A stretch of DNA of 64,000 nucleotides from JBBPZA01 sp963797015 (GCA_963797015.1 CAWCNV010000005.1:175062-239061); one strand, 5' to 3'; shown: positions 1 to 7,464, counted from the stretch's first letter. A program made the numbers and translations. Notes: generated by a model from the sequence alone, not told the origin.

Positions 1-365
1 AGGATCCGCGGCATCGCCGCCGAACCGGGCGAGGCCAACGCAACTGGCGTCCGGGCTGCCTCGGCAACGACCGGCCCCTCGAACACGGCCTGGCTCAGCG
101 ACCGCTCGAGCTTGCCGATCTGCCGGCGCAGCTCCGCCCGCGCGGCACGCTCGTCGACCAGGGGAAGGGATGATGGGCGCGCCGCAACGCTCGCGACAGC
201 CGCACCGCCCGCCTCGGGCATCTTTGCGAGTCCCGCTCGGCTATCGCGACGCCCTCGTCGACCACCCGCCCGTCGCAGCTCAGCCGCCGGCGCTTCGCTG
301 TCGAGCATTCGCGCGCTTCCTTCGCCATCGGGAGAACGATCGATCGGAGGGGCGACGCTCGTCAT
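1..365 (-). CDS. Unrecognised mce-operon protein, 5' part only
   Basis: A reading frame starting at ATG 365-363 stays open for 121 codons to the left edge of the window, so the gene is incomplete. Its start lies one base after the yrbEB stop (TGA-A-ATG), and a GGAGG ribosome site sits six bases upstream, which supports the start. The visible part is rich in Ala, Arg and Pro for about 75 residues. It then has a charged, helix-prone stretch (ARAELRRQIGKLERSLSQA) that could form a coiled coil. No family is recognised. Its place directly downstream of two YrbE permease genes, where MCE-domain genes usually follow, suggests a part in the same lipid import system. That role is inferred only from context. 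Confidence 0.6.
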   Translation of the reverse strand, partial: MTSVAPPIDRSPDGEGSARMLDSEAPAAELRRAGGRRGRRDSRAGLAKMPEAGGAAVASVAARPSSLPLVDERAARAELRRQIGKLERSLSQAVFEGPVVAEAARTPVALASPGSAAMPRI

Positions 366-366
366 T

Positions 367-1155
367 TCATCCTCCGATGGGTGCGCGGGGGTTTGCGCCC
401 CAGAAGACTTGGGTGCCGAGCATGCCGATGAGGTGGACGAGGACGATGTTGACGACCATTGATTTGGCGGTGGCGGTGCCGACGCCGACGGGGCCGCCGG
501 AGGCGTTGTAGCCGTAGTAGCAGCCGACGAGGACTATGCAGGTGGCCATGACCATGCCTTTGATCAGGCTGTAGAGCAGGTCGGGTGGGTTTTGGAACAT
601 CCAGAAGATCAGGAAGTAGCCGCCGGAGGAGACCTCCCCGATCTGTTGCACCACCGCCAGATAGGAGGCGAAGAACCCGGCGCCGACGCCGGACAGGTAG
701 ACGAACGGCAGCACCAGCCACGCCGCCAGCAGGCGCGTGGCGCACAAAAACAGGACGGAATCGATGCCCATCACTTCCAGCGCGTCGATCTCGTCTGAGA
801 TCCGCATCGAGCCGAGCTCGGCCACGATCCCGGTGCCGACCTTGGCCGCCATCATGTACCCAAACGCGTACGGGATCACCTCGCGCAGGTCGCACCACGC
901 CGAGAACTGCCCCGCATACGCCGGCGCGCCGACCGCCCTGGTCGCATACGCGCCCTCGATCCCGCACTGCAACCCGATGATGAAGATCAACGTCCAGATC
1001 ACGATCGTCGAGGAGATGATCAAGATCCCCGCCTGGCGCAACGCCTCCCCAAAAAACCGGAACACCCGCAACCGGAAAACCAACCCCATGATCCGCACGC
1101 AAAACCGCGTGATCTCCCCAAAATTCCCCAACCACACCCGCGGCGTCGCCAACAT
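367..1155 (-). CDS. YrbE/MlaE-type ABC permease, second copy (YrbEB)
   Basis: A 262-residue integral membrane protein of the MlaE/YrbE family, the permease part of Mce lipid-import ABC systems. The family core is clear: an N-terminal amphipathic part (FGEITRFCVRIMGL), then hydrophobic segments, the loop with ELGSMRISDEIDALEVMGID that in MlaE permeases contacts the ATPase, and a C-terminal segment with GYNASGGPVGVGTATAKS. I chose ATG 1155 because upstream codons in this frame give only Arg/Gly-rich sequence. This ATG overlaps the stop of the preceding small ORF (TGATG), which suggests translational coupling. YrbE proteins normally work as pairs, and the partner is YrbEA just upstream. The substrate cannot be told from sequence. 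Confidence 0.9.
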   Translation of the reverse strand: MLATPRVWLGNFGEITRFCVRIMGLVFRLRVFRFFGEALRQAGILIISSTIVIWTLIFIIGLQCGIEGAYATRAVGAPAYAGQFSAWCDLREVIPYAFGYMMAAKVGTGIVAELGSMRISDEIDALEVMGIDSVLFLCATRLLAAWLVLPFVYLSGVGAGFFASYLAVVQQIGEVSSGGYFLIFWMFQNPPDLLYSLIKGMVMATCIVLVGCYYGYNASGGPVGVGTATAKSMVVNIVLVHLIGMLGTQVFWGANPRAPIGG

Positions 1156-1409
1156 CAACCAACCCCCCCCACCCACCACACGCCCACCACACCGGCCGCC
1201 ACCGCGCCGCGCATGAGCGGACCGGCCGCGAACGGACCGGCCGCGACCGCGCCGCGCGTGAGCGCGCCGGCCGCGACCGCGCCGCGCGCGGGGGCGGCGA
1301 CCACACCGGCCGCGCACGCACCGGCGGCGAGCGCGCCGGCCGCGAGTGCGGGGGCTGTGGATGCGGACGTGGCCGCTCTGGGGCTGCGGGCGCGGGGCCG
1401 GTTGGGCAT
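1155..1409 (-). CDS. 84-residue Ala/Gly-rich ORF between the two yrbE genes
   Basis: This frame begins at ATG 1409, overlapping the yrbEA stop as TGATG, and ends with a TGA at 1157-1155 that overlaps the yrbEB start as TGATG. The product starts MPNRPRARSPRAATSAS and then becomes a low-complexity run of Ala, Gly, Val and Arg in a short repeat (AAGA, RGAVAAG), ending GVWWVGGVG. No family is recognised. The DNA is a GC-rich imperfect tandem repeat of about 12-15 bases, so it could be a spacer that happens to be open. The exact overlap at both ends argues for translation through it. No function can be assigned. Confidence 0.4.
   Translation of the reverse strand: MPNRPRARSPRAATSASTAPALAAGALAAGACAAGVVAAPARGAVAAGALTRGAVAAGPFAAGPLMRGAVAAGVVGVWWVGGVG
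1213..1378. repeat. GC-rich imperfect tandem repeat between yrbE genes
   Basis: Short units related to GCGCCGGCCGCGACC recur with a spacing of roughly 12-15 bases across this interval. They encode the Ala/Gly/Arg repeats of the small ORF on the minus strand. Copy-number change here would alter that ORF without touching the permeases if it occurs in multiples of three bases. Confidence 0.6.
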
Positions 1410-2215
1410 CAGCGGATCACGGTGATGTCGGGATGCGTCGCCAACAGCGTCTGCGTGAACACGTAGTTGAACGCGAACACGCCGATGAACGCGATCACGA
1501 CCGCCTGATTGACCGCCCGGCCAACCCCCTCCGCCCCACCCGACGCCGTCATCCCCTTGTAACAACACACGATCGCGATGATCGCCCCAAACAACGTCGT
1601 CTTAAGCACCGACCCCCACAAATCCGTCGTCGACGCGTTCGTAAAGAACGTCGCGAAAAACCCCCCCAACGTCGCGCCATTCACAAGCGTCGCCAAAATC
1701 CCGCCGAAAATCCCGAACAACAACGCGTAAATGTCAAACAACCCCGTCACCAACATCAACGCCAAAAACCGCGGAACCACCAAATTCTTCACCGGATCCA
1801 CACCCAACACCTGCAACGCATCCAACTCCTCCCGAATCTTCCGCGCCCCCAAATCCGCCGTAATCGCCGTCCCCGCCACCCCCGCCAAAACAATCGCATC
1901 CACAAACGGCGCAAACTCCCTGATCGACGCCAACACAAAAAACCCCCCGAGCCTGTCGAGGGACCCCAACAACACCAACAAATTCGCCGCCTGCAACCCC
2001 GGCGCCCCATACCCAAACGCCACCGTCGACACCAACAACGGAAACCAACACAACCGAATCGCAAACAAAAACTGCCCAACAAACTCCGTCCCATACGGAT
2101 ACGGAGGACGCACAGCCGACACCAACGTCTTCCCCGTCAAAATCATCATGTCGCCGACCTCCTCCAACAACCCCTTAGCCGGCAAAACCGCCCGATCAGC
2201 GACACTACGAACCAT
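1409..2215 (-). CDS. YrbE/MlaE-type ABC permease, first copy (YrbEA)
   Basis: A 268-residue membrane protein of the MlaE/YrbE permease family, partner of YrbEB. Visible family features are the N-terminal segment LLEEVGDMMILTGKT, the conserved REFAPFVDAIVLAGVAGTA, the ATPase-contact loop DLGARKIREELDALQVLGVD, and the C-terminal GMTASGGAEGVGRAVNQAVV. ATG 2215 is preceded by a near-perfect Shine-Dalgarno (AAGGAGGG, about 4 bases away), which fixes the start. It is the first gene of the operon and lies behind a long leader. Base use is odd: the coding strand is rich in G and T and GC content falls to about 53-62% in sampled lines, well below the neighbours. The protein probably imports a lipid or sterol as part of an Mce complex. 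Confidence 0.9.
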   Translation of the reverse strand: MVRSVADRAVLPAKGLLEEVGDMMILTGKTLVSAVRPPYPYGTEFVGQFLFAIRLCWFPLLVSTVAFGYGAPGLQAANLLVLLGSLDRLGGFFVLASIREFAPFVDAIVLAGVAGTAITADLGARKIREELDALQVLGVDPVKNLVVPRFLALMLVTGLFDIYALLFGIFGGILATLVNGATLGGFFATFFTNASTTDLWGSVLKTTLFGAIIAIVCCYKGMTASGGAEGVGRAVNQAVVIAFIGVFAFNYVFTQTLLATHPDITVIR

Positions 2216-2500
2216 CAACCCTCCTTGGGTGGAGTGAAGTAGTGAAGGGATCGTCTGGCGCGGCGGCTGGGCGGGGCCGAGGTCGGCTGGGTGGGGCCGA
2301 GGGGGCGGCGCGTGGGGCCGAGGCGGCGGGGAGCGCGGCGGAGCGGGCGGTGAGCGGGGCCGCGCGCTGGCCGGCGCCCGTGGTACGGCCGGCGACGTCG
2401 TGAGGCGCAGCCGGGACGCGTGCTCGGCCTGCAATGACGGGGTCGGGACCCAAGTTGTCGGCTCTCCTCCGGCGGTGAACTAGTCCGCTAGCACTCTGCG
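2216..2500 (-). promoter_or_regulatory. Long 5' leader of the mce operon
   Basis: About 285 bases separate the predicted transcription start (near 2500) from the yrbEA start. The stretch holds no gene. Between about 2262 and 2345 it contains repeated G-rich blocks built on TGGGGCCGAG or GCGGGGCCGAG. These could fold in RNA, but I see no known riboswitch. Confidence 0.4.
2480..2498 (+). promoter_or_regulatory. Putative GntR operator, copy A
   Basis: The 19-base site CTAGTCCGCTAGCACTCTG matches a second site at 2546-2564 at 15 of 19 positions in the same orientation. It lies just downstream of the predicted start of transcription of the mce operon, a position where a bound repressor would block transcription. 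Assignment to the adjacent GntR protein is inference. Confidence 0.5.
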
Positions 2501-2506
2501 AGGCCG

Positions 2507-2535
2507 AAAGTACTCCCCAAGGATCGCGCTGTCAA
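2507..2535 (-). promoter_or_regulatory. Sigma-70-type promoter for the mce operon
   Basis: On the minus strand a perfect -35 TTGACA (2535-2530) is followed after 17 bases by the -10 TACTTT (2512-2507). Transcription would start near 2500 and read into yrbEA. Confidence 0.65.
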
Positions 2536-2545
2536 GACGGGTGTC

Positions 2546-2564
2546 CTAGTTGACCAGCACTCTG
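2546..2564 (+). promoter_or_regulatory. Putative GntR operator, copy B
   Basis: The site CTAGTTGACCAGCACTCTG repeats copy A. Its first 12 bases form an imperfect inverted repeat around GT-TG-AC, which resembles the GT-N-AC core known for FadR/GntR operators. It contains the -35 element of the gntR promoter, so binding here would give autorepression. Confidence 0.5.
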
Positions 2565-2578
2565 GGCGCGCGTACCAT
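2550..2578 (+). promoter_or_regulatory. Promoter of gntR, leaderless
   Basis: TTGACC (2550-2555) and TACCAT (2573-2578) are separated by 17 bases. The GTG start at 2587 lies 8 bases after the -10, so the transcript probably begins at or next to the start codon. Confidence 0.6.
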
Positions 2579-2586
2579 CAGACGAC

Positions 2587-3384
2587 GTGAGCACGCAGCC
2601 GACGCCGCCTCTGCGGGTTGATCTGGATCGCGATTCCGACGTTCCGGTCGGGGTGCAACTCGCGTGGCAGCTTCGGTCGTTGATCGCGGCCGGTGCGCTC
2701 GGCGCGGGGGAGCGGCTTCCGGGCGTGCGTGAGCTCGGGGCGCTGGCGGGCGTCAACCCCAACACCGTCCGCGCGGTATATGCCCGGCTCGAGGCGGATG
2801 GCCTGATCTCGACCCAGCACGGGCGCGGCACGTTCGTCGCGGCCCGCGCCAACGTCGACGAGCGCCTGGCCGACATCGTCGAGCGCGCCGCGCGCGAGGC
2901 GCAGGAAGCCGGGCTCGACCCGCGCGAGGTGGCGGCGGCGCTGTACGTGAACCGTCCGGCTGCCGCGGACGCTCAGGCCGAGCCCGGCGACGAGAGTCGC
3001 GACCGGCGCGCCGTGCGGGCGGAGATCGCCGCGCTTGAACAGCGTCTTGCCGACGGTCGCCTGCAGCGCCTGCTCGGCGCCGCGACGGATGGCTCGCCCG
3101 AACTGCCCGAGACCCGGACGGCGACCGGAGGACACATCCTCTCGCTCGCCGAGCTGTGCGCGCTGCGCGACGAGCTCGCCGGGCGCGTCGCGCTCCTGGA
3201 GGGAGCCGAGCGCTCGCGGGTGCGCGAAGCGACCCGTCGCCGGGCCGAGAGTGCCGCGGCGGGGGCCGCGCAGGGCGAAGGCGCGGGGGCCGAGACCGGG
3301 GCGGGCCGCGCCGGATCCCCGCCCGCGCGCCGGCTCAAGCTGACGCCGGGACCGGTGCGCTGGTCGCTGCGCTACGAGGGCTGA
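2587..3384 (+). CDS. GntR-family transcription regulator
   Basis: A 265-residue regulator with an N-terminal GntR winged helix at about residues 18-85 (AWQLRSLIAAGALGAGERLP, then VNPNTVRAVYARLEADGLIS and GRGTF). The rest is not a standard FadR, HutC or MocR effector domain. It is Ala/Arg/Glu-rich, helix-prone, with a probable coiled coil around 130-235, and ends in a basic tail, so it looks like a YtrA-type protein with a long extension. It is transcribed divergently from the mce operon, and two matching operator-like sites lie in the shared promoter region. Control of that operon and of itself is therefore likely but inferred. Known mycobacterial Mce regulators of the GntR family offer a parallel. 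The start is GTG with no Shine-Dalgarno, which fits a leaderless mRNA. Confidence 0.85.
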   Translation: MSTQPTPPLRVDLDRDSDVPVGVQLAWQLRSLIAAGALGAGERLPGVRELGALAGVNPNTVRAVYARLEADGLISTQHGRGTFVAARANVDERLADIVERAAREAQEAGLDPREVAAALYVNRPAAADAQAEPGDESRDRRAVRAEIAALEQRLADGRLQRLLGAATDGSPELPETRTATGGHILSLAELCALRDELAGRVALLEGAERSRVREATRRRAESAAAGAAQGEGAGAETGAGRAGSPPARRLKLTPGPVRWSLRYEG

Positions 3385-3400
3385 GGCCGGTCGCCGGCCT
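3384..3400 (+). terminator. Hairpin after gntR
   Basis: AGGCCGG-TCG-CCGGCCT forms a perfect 7-base stem starting at the last base of the gntR stop codon. There is only a short T-containing tail. Confidence 0.45.
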
Positions 3401-3433
3401 TCGCCTCGGCGCTGCACCACGAGGGCTGAGCGC

Positions 3434-3452
3434 GCCCGCGAGGAGCGCGGGC
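3434..3452 (-). terminator. Hairpin after the ABM-like gene
   Basis: GCCCGCG-AGGAG-CGCGGGC forms a 7-base stem about 20 bases past the stop of the minus-strand gene. With the hairpin at 3384-3400 it separates two convergent units. Confidence 0.4.
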
Positions 3453-3472
3453 CGGGACGAGGTCCGGACGGC

Positions 3473-3832
3473 CTATTCGGCCTCGACCGGCTCCGCGATC
3501 CGGACTCCCGCGCGCACCACGCGGTCGTTCCACTGGTAGACGATCGGCGCCTGGAACCAGCCCGAGTGCTCTGCTCGCCAGCGGGCGAACTCGGGGCCGT
3601 ACCAGTAGCGCTCCCAGCCGAGCTTGTCCTCCCACTCGGAGAGCTGCATGAACTTGTAGGTGTCGTCGTGGGAGCGGAGCACGTCGTACTCAAGCGCGCC
3701 GTAGCGCAGCGCGATCGGCGCGATCTCGCCGAGCGCCTCCTCGAAGCGGTCGCCGCGGAACAGCGTCGCGTACCACGGCACCAGCACGATGCCGCTCTTG
3801 AGACGCCCGCCGTGGGTCGCGCCGCCGGCCAT
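3473..3832 (-). CDS. Small ABM/dimeric alpha-beta barrel-like protein
   Basis: A 119-residue soluble protein. The pattern (IVLVPWYATLFRGDRFEEA, then a central helix region, then QLSEWEDKLGWERYWYGP and a terminal strand) resembles antibiotic-biosynthesis-monooxygenase or Dabb-type ferredoxin-like folds, which usually form dimers. ATG 3832 overlaps the stop of the ccr gene as TGATG, so the two are co-transcribed and probably translationally coupled. It may assist acyl-CoA metabolism linked to Ccr, but no catalytic residues can be named and the family call is tentative. Confidence 0.7.
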   Translation of the reverse strand: MAGGATHGGRLKSGIVLVPWYATLFRGDRFEEALGEIAPIALRYGALEYDVLRSHDDTYKFMQLSEWEDKLGWERYWYGPEFARWRAEHSGWFQAPIVYQWNDRVVRAGVRIAEPVEAE

Positions 3833-5088
3833 CAGACGCCGACCTCCGCGTAGACCGCACCCGGCCCCTCGGCCGTCTTGCCCTGGCCCTCCTGATCGGC
3901 TCCGACCAGGATCGCGATCTTGCCCAGGTGCTTGTTCTCCATCATGAGCTGGTGGGCCTCGCCGACGCCCTCGAACGGCATCGTGCGCCACAGGACGGGA
4001 CGGATCAACCCGTCGTCGATCAGCTGGTTGGCCTTGTTGCACTCCCAGGCGTTGGCAAAGTGCGAGCCGAGGATCTCCTTCTGGCGCATCCACAGATAGC
4101 GGACGTCGAAATCGAGCTCGTAGCCGGTGGTGCCAGCGCAGATCACGACCTTGCCGAACGGCTTCACGCACAGCACCGAGGTCGGGAAGGTCGCCTTGCC
4201 GACGTGCTCGAAGACGATGTCGGGAGGCGAGCCGAGGATGCCCTCGACCGCCTTGCAGAAACGCCGAGACTCCTTGAAGCGCGCCTTCTCTTCGTCCGGG
4301 GACTCCCCACCCCGGCGCATCATCCCCGTGAACTCGTTGCGGTTGATGTAGCCCTCGGCGCCGAGCTCCATCACGAGCTTGCCCTTCTCGTCGCCCGACA
4401 CGACCCCGACCGAGTGCGCGCCGCTGATCTTGCACAGCTGCGTCGCGAACACGCCGAGCCCGCCGGCGGCGCCCCAGATCAGCACGCGGTCGCCGGCCTG
4501 CAGGTTGCAGCGGTCGATGAGCATCCGGTAGGCCGTGAAGTAGGTCAGGCCGTAGGAGGCCGACTCCTCCCAGGTAAGCGCGTGGGGCTTGGGCAGGAGC
4601 TGCTGTGCCTGGACCTTGGTGAACTGGGCGAACGAGCCCCAGGTCGTCTCGTAGCCCCAGATCATCTGGGACGGCGCGGCGAGCGGGTCGAGCCCGTGGA
4701 CCTCGGGATCCTCGTAGGAGGCCATGTTGCAGTGGATGACGACCTCGTCGCCCGGCTTCCACCGCGTCACGCCCGCGCCGACCTTCCACACCACGCCCGA
4801 AGCGTCGGAGCCGCCGATGTGGTGGCCGTACTCCGGATGGTCGCCGTAGCGCATGACCGACACCGGCTTGCCCTGCGCCGCCCACACGTTGTTGAAGTTG
4901 ACGCCCGCGGCCATCACGCGCACGATGACCTCGAACGCGCCTGGCTCGGGCACCTCGATCTCCTCGACCTGGAAGGCGTCGACCGGATCGCCGTAGCGCT
5001 CCTCGCGGATGACCCAGGCGGCCATCGTCTTCGGGAGCTCGCCCGGCTCGACGTCCAGGTGGGCGACTCGACTGGTGTCCACTGCCAC
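3832..5088 (-). CDS. ccr: Crotonyl-CoA carboxylase/reductase
   Basis: A 418-residue zinc-free MDR-family enzyme that reductively carboxylates crotonyl-CoA to ethylmalonyl-CoA with NADPH and CO2. This is the key step of the ethylmalonyl-CoA pathway and a source of extender units. The N-terminal GroES-like part has the NNVWA motif (66-70) and a glycine-rich GHHIGGSDASG (88-98). The signature GYET (145-148) and the later GSHFANAWE resemble the CO2-pocket segments of characterised enzymes. The nucleotide fold starts at WGAAGGLGVFA (205-215). Length matches the family. The start is GTG; an in-frame alternative seems unlikely because the N-terminus already fits family length. It leads a two-gene unit with the ABM-like protein. 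Confidence 0.9.
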   Translation of the reverse strand: MAVDTSRVAHLDVEPGELPKTMAAWVIREERYGDPVDAFQVEEIEVPEPGAFEVIVRVMAAGVNFNNVWAAQGKPVSVMRYGDHPEYGHHIGGSDASGVVWKVGAGVTRWKPGDEVVIHCNMASYEDPEVHGLDPLAAPSQMIWGYETTWGSFAQFTKVQAQQLLPKPHALTWEESASYGLTYFTAYRMLIDRCNLQAGDRVLIWGAAGGLGVFATQLCKISGAHSVGVVSGDEKGKLVMELGAEGYINRNEFTGMMRRGGESPDEEKARFKESRRFCKAVEGILGSPPDIVFEHVGKATFPTSVLCVKPFGKVVICAGTTGYELDFDVRYLWMRQKEILGSHFANAWECNKANQLIDDGLIRPVLWRTMPFEGVGEAHQLMMENKHLGKIAILVGADQEGQGKTAEGPGAVYAEVGV

Positions 5089-5142
5089 GGGTATCGACCT
5101 CGCAATCAGTACGTAGGGGAAGGCGCCGGAAGGCTACCGCGC

Positions 5143-6066
5143 CTACATGTAGCCGCCGCGCCGGAAGAGCACGACCATCGCGCCGACGGCGGCTACCAGG
5201 GCGCCCACGCCCCAGATCAGGAACGCGGTCAGCGAGTCGACGTGACCGACCAGCCAGGCGAAGTTCTGGCCGAAGAAGCCGGTCACGAAGGTCAGCGGGA
5301 GGAAGACGGTCGCGACGATCGTCAGGCGCTTCATGACGTCGTTGAGCTGGTTGGAGACGCGCGAGAGGTAGATGTTGGTCGCGCTCGTGAGGAGCTGGGC
5401 GTAGTGGTCGACCATCTCCGAGATCCGGTTGAGGTAGTCCGCGACCTCGTGCAGGTAGTCCTTGTTGCCGGGCTCGAGCCCCGGCAGGTCGGCGATCTCG
5501 TCGCGCACGCGCACGAGCAGGTCGCGCTGGGGATTGACCGTACGGCGCAGCGAGAGCAGCTCGCGCTGCAGCCGGGCGATCTCGTTGAGCTGGTTGCCGC
5601 GAGGCTGCTCGATCACGTCGTCCTCGAGCGACAGGATCTCGTCGTCGAGCGCCCTGAGGACGGCGACGAAGGTGTCGGTGATCGCGTCGAGAACGCGCGC
5701 CACCGCGAGTTGCTCGTCGGCATCGTCACGGTGCGCGAAGCGCGCGCGCAGACGCTCTAGCTCCTCGACCCGGCGCTCGTGCACGGTGACCACGTAGCTG
5801 CCGGAGATGTAGACGACTACCTCGAACGGGTCGACGCGGTCGTCCACGAGGTAGGCGCCGTTGTAGATCAACACCACGTAGGTCGAGCGGTAGAGGTAAT
5901 GGCGGCGGCGCACGCCGGGCTCGGCCTCGGGCGGCCGCTCCACGCCGAGCAGCTCGGGGAGCTGGTCGAGGCCGCTCGTCAGGTCGAGCCAGAAGAACTC
6001 GTCGCGCGCGATCAGCTGCGCGATCTGGTCGCGGTCGATCTCAGTGAGCACCCGCACGAGAGGCAC
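5143..6066 (-). CDS. corA: CorA-family divalent cation transporter
   Basis: A 307-residue protein with a long soluble N-terminal domain, a long helix region (about 100-240) and two C-terminal membrane helices (about 247-265 and 278-300). This is the CorA plan of a homopentameric Mg2+/Co2+ channel. The selectivity-filter motif at the end of the first helix reads GQN (266-268, context TGFFGQNFAW) instead of the classic GMN, so ion preference is uncertain. It follows the YihY-type gene with one base between stop and start, so the two form an operon with the upstream lipoprotein gene. Confidence 0.88.
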   Translation of the reverse strand: MPLVRVLTEIDRDQIAQLIARDEFFWLDLTSGLDQLPELLGVERPPEAEPGVRRRHYLYRSTYVVLIYNGAYLVDDRVDPFEVVVYISGSYVVTVHERRVEELERLRARFAHRDDADEQLAVARVLDAITDTFVAVLRALDDEILSLEDDVIEQPRGNQLNEIARLQRELLSLRRTVNPQRDLLVRVRDEIADLPGLEPGNKDYLHEVADYLNRISEMVDHYAQLLTSATNIYLSRVSNQLNDVMKRLTIVATVFLPLTFVTGFFGQNFAWLVGHVDSLTAFLIWGVGALVAAVGAMVVLFRRGGYM

Positions 6067-6067
6067 G

Positions 6068-6937
6068 CTAGTCGGGCTCGAGGACGGGGTCGGAGCCGTT
6101 GGTCAGGCGCAGCTCGCCGGTGTCGTGTAGCTCGAAGCGCAGCGCGTTGACCACCGCCCCGCCGAGGATGATGATCGCCAGCGCGTAGAACCACACCAGC
6201 ACGATCAGGACGAACACGAACGTCGTACCGAAGCTGGCCAGCGTGCTGATGTGCGAGAGGTAGAAGGGAAACGCATAGTCGACGATCCCCATTGCCAGGG
6301 TCGCGCCGGCCGCCCCCGGCCACACCGCCGACCACGGCATGCGCCGGTTGGGCACCGCCCAGTAGACGATGCACAGCAGGCCGAACGTGACGACCAGGCT
6401 CGCGGCGACGGACAGCGCGTAGTAGGTGCCGCGAATGTCGGAGAGCCCGAACGGGAGATCGCTCGCGCTCGACACCAGCAGGCTCTGGGCCGCGGGGATC
6501 AGCAGCGTCGCGATCACCAGCGCGAGCGCGACGACCAGCATGACCAGGCCGAAGCGCTTCTGGGCGAGCCAGCTCCGGCACGTGACGTGGTAGATGCGAC
6601 AGAACGCGGTGTCCAGCGAGCCCCAGAACGAGGACCCGATCCACACCGACGCGACGAGCGCGGCCACGCCCAGCTCGGTCCCCGAGGTGCGCAGCCGGTC
6701 GGTGAGGCTGCGCAGTGTCGACTCGGCGGCGCTGGGGAAGACGTGCTGCAGGTCGGTGATCACGCGCTGCTCGAGCTCGCCGCTCTTGATCACGCGGCCG
6801 GCGATCCACAGCGCGACGAGCGTCGCCGGCAGCACCGACAGCAGCAGGTTGTAGGCGACCATGCCTGCCAGACCGGTGAGGTTGTCGCCGTAGGCCTTGC
6901 GCCAGAAGAGCGCGAGCGCGCGCCCCAGCCGCCGCAT
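6068..6937 (-). CDS. YihY/BrkB-type inner-membrane protein
   Basis: A 289-residue membrane protein of the YihY (old name BrkB, UPF0761) family. The family core is visible: GLAGMVAYNLLLSVLPATLV near the N-terminus, a central region with several hydrophobic segments, and the C-terminal half with GAAGATLAMGIVDYAFPFYL and FGTTFVFVLIVLVWFYA. About six membrane helices are expected. The family's function is not firmly known; it is not tRNA ribonuclease BN. It lies between a lipoprotein gene and corA on the same strand with almost no spacing, so these are probably co-expressed envelope genes. Confidence 0.88.
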   Translation of the reverse strand: MRRLGRALALFWRKAYGDNLTGLAGMVAYNLLLSVLPATLVALWIAGRVIKSGELEQRVITDLQHVFPSAAESTLRSLTDRLRTSGTELGVAALVASVWIGSSFWGSLDTAFCRIYHVTCRSWLAQKRFGLVMLVVALALVIATLLIPAAQSLLVSSASDLPFGLSDIRGTYYALSVAASLVVTFGLLCIVYWAVPNRRMPWSAVWPGAAGATLAMGIVDYAFPFYLSHISTLASFGTTFVFVLIVLVWFYALAIIILGGAVVNALRFELHDTGELRLTNGSDPVLEPD

Positions 6938-6940
6938 CGG

Positions 6941-7414
6941 CTAGGGCAGCGGGAGATCGTTCTGGGCGCTCGGGCGCTCGGCGCCGACGTTCAGCCGGCC
7001 CGGCGCGATCTTGTCGTCGTCGGTCTTGAGCGTGTAGGTCGTGTCCTTCTGCACCACGACGCTGAGCTGCGCGGTGTCCTGCGGGTTGATCGGACCGGTC
7101 GACTGGCGCAGGCCCGCGGTCTGCGGGCGCGCGGCGCTCGACGCGACGTCGTTGACCTCGATCGTCGCGACCTGCGAGGCCGCGCTGCGGTTGGTCACGA
7201 TCACGTTGATCGGCCCGGCGCCGATGGTGGTGGGCGAGACCTCGACGCCCTGCGCAGTGATGGCCGCGGCTATCACGACCGCTCGCGGTGGGCGCGGTTC
7301 GTTCTTGTGCGAGGAGTCGGAGCCGCAGCCGACGAGCATCACCACGCTCGCGGTCGCAACCAGTAGCGGAGCGAACAGTCTCCCCGCCTGCACTCTCCTC
7401 AATCTCCTCTGCAT
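6941..7414 (-). CDS. Putative lipoprotein
   Basis: A 157-residue exported protein. An Arg-rich N-terminus and a hydrophobic stretch lead to the lipobox VMLVGC, so it should be a membrane-anchored lipoprotein. The mature part is beta-rich with Thr/Val-rich strands (INVIVTNRSAASQVATIEV) resembling a cupredoxin-like or Ig-like sandwich, but no metal ligands are evident. ATG 7414 is preferred over a TTG three codons upstream. It is the first gene of a run with the YihY-type protein and corA. No specific function is recognised. Confidence 0.7.
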   Translation of the reverse strand: MQRRLRRVQAGRLFAPLLVATASVVMLVGCGSDSSHKNEPRPPRAVVIAAAITAQGVEVSPTTIGAGPINVIVTNRSAASQVATIEVNDVASSAARPQTAGLRQSTGPINPQDTAQLSVVVQKDTTYTLKTDDDKIAPGRLNVGAERPSAQNDLPLP

Positions 7415-7464
7415 GGCTCCCAAAGGGCCTCTCCCTGCCGTCCCGGGCTAGAGCGCGCGCAACC

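Noticed and set aside
2488..2520. Half of a CIRCE/HrcA heat-shock site (CTAGCACTC)
   Set aside because: The second half, GAGTGCTAA after nine bases, is missing; the sequence is better explained as part of the repeated GntR-type site.
3928..5760. Long open frame opposite ccr and corA (about 610 codons)
   Set aside because: It mirrors two clear genes on the other strand; GC-rich third positions keep the antisense frame open. The translation is Arg/Ala/Leu-rich with no family features.
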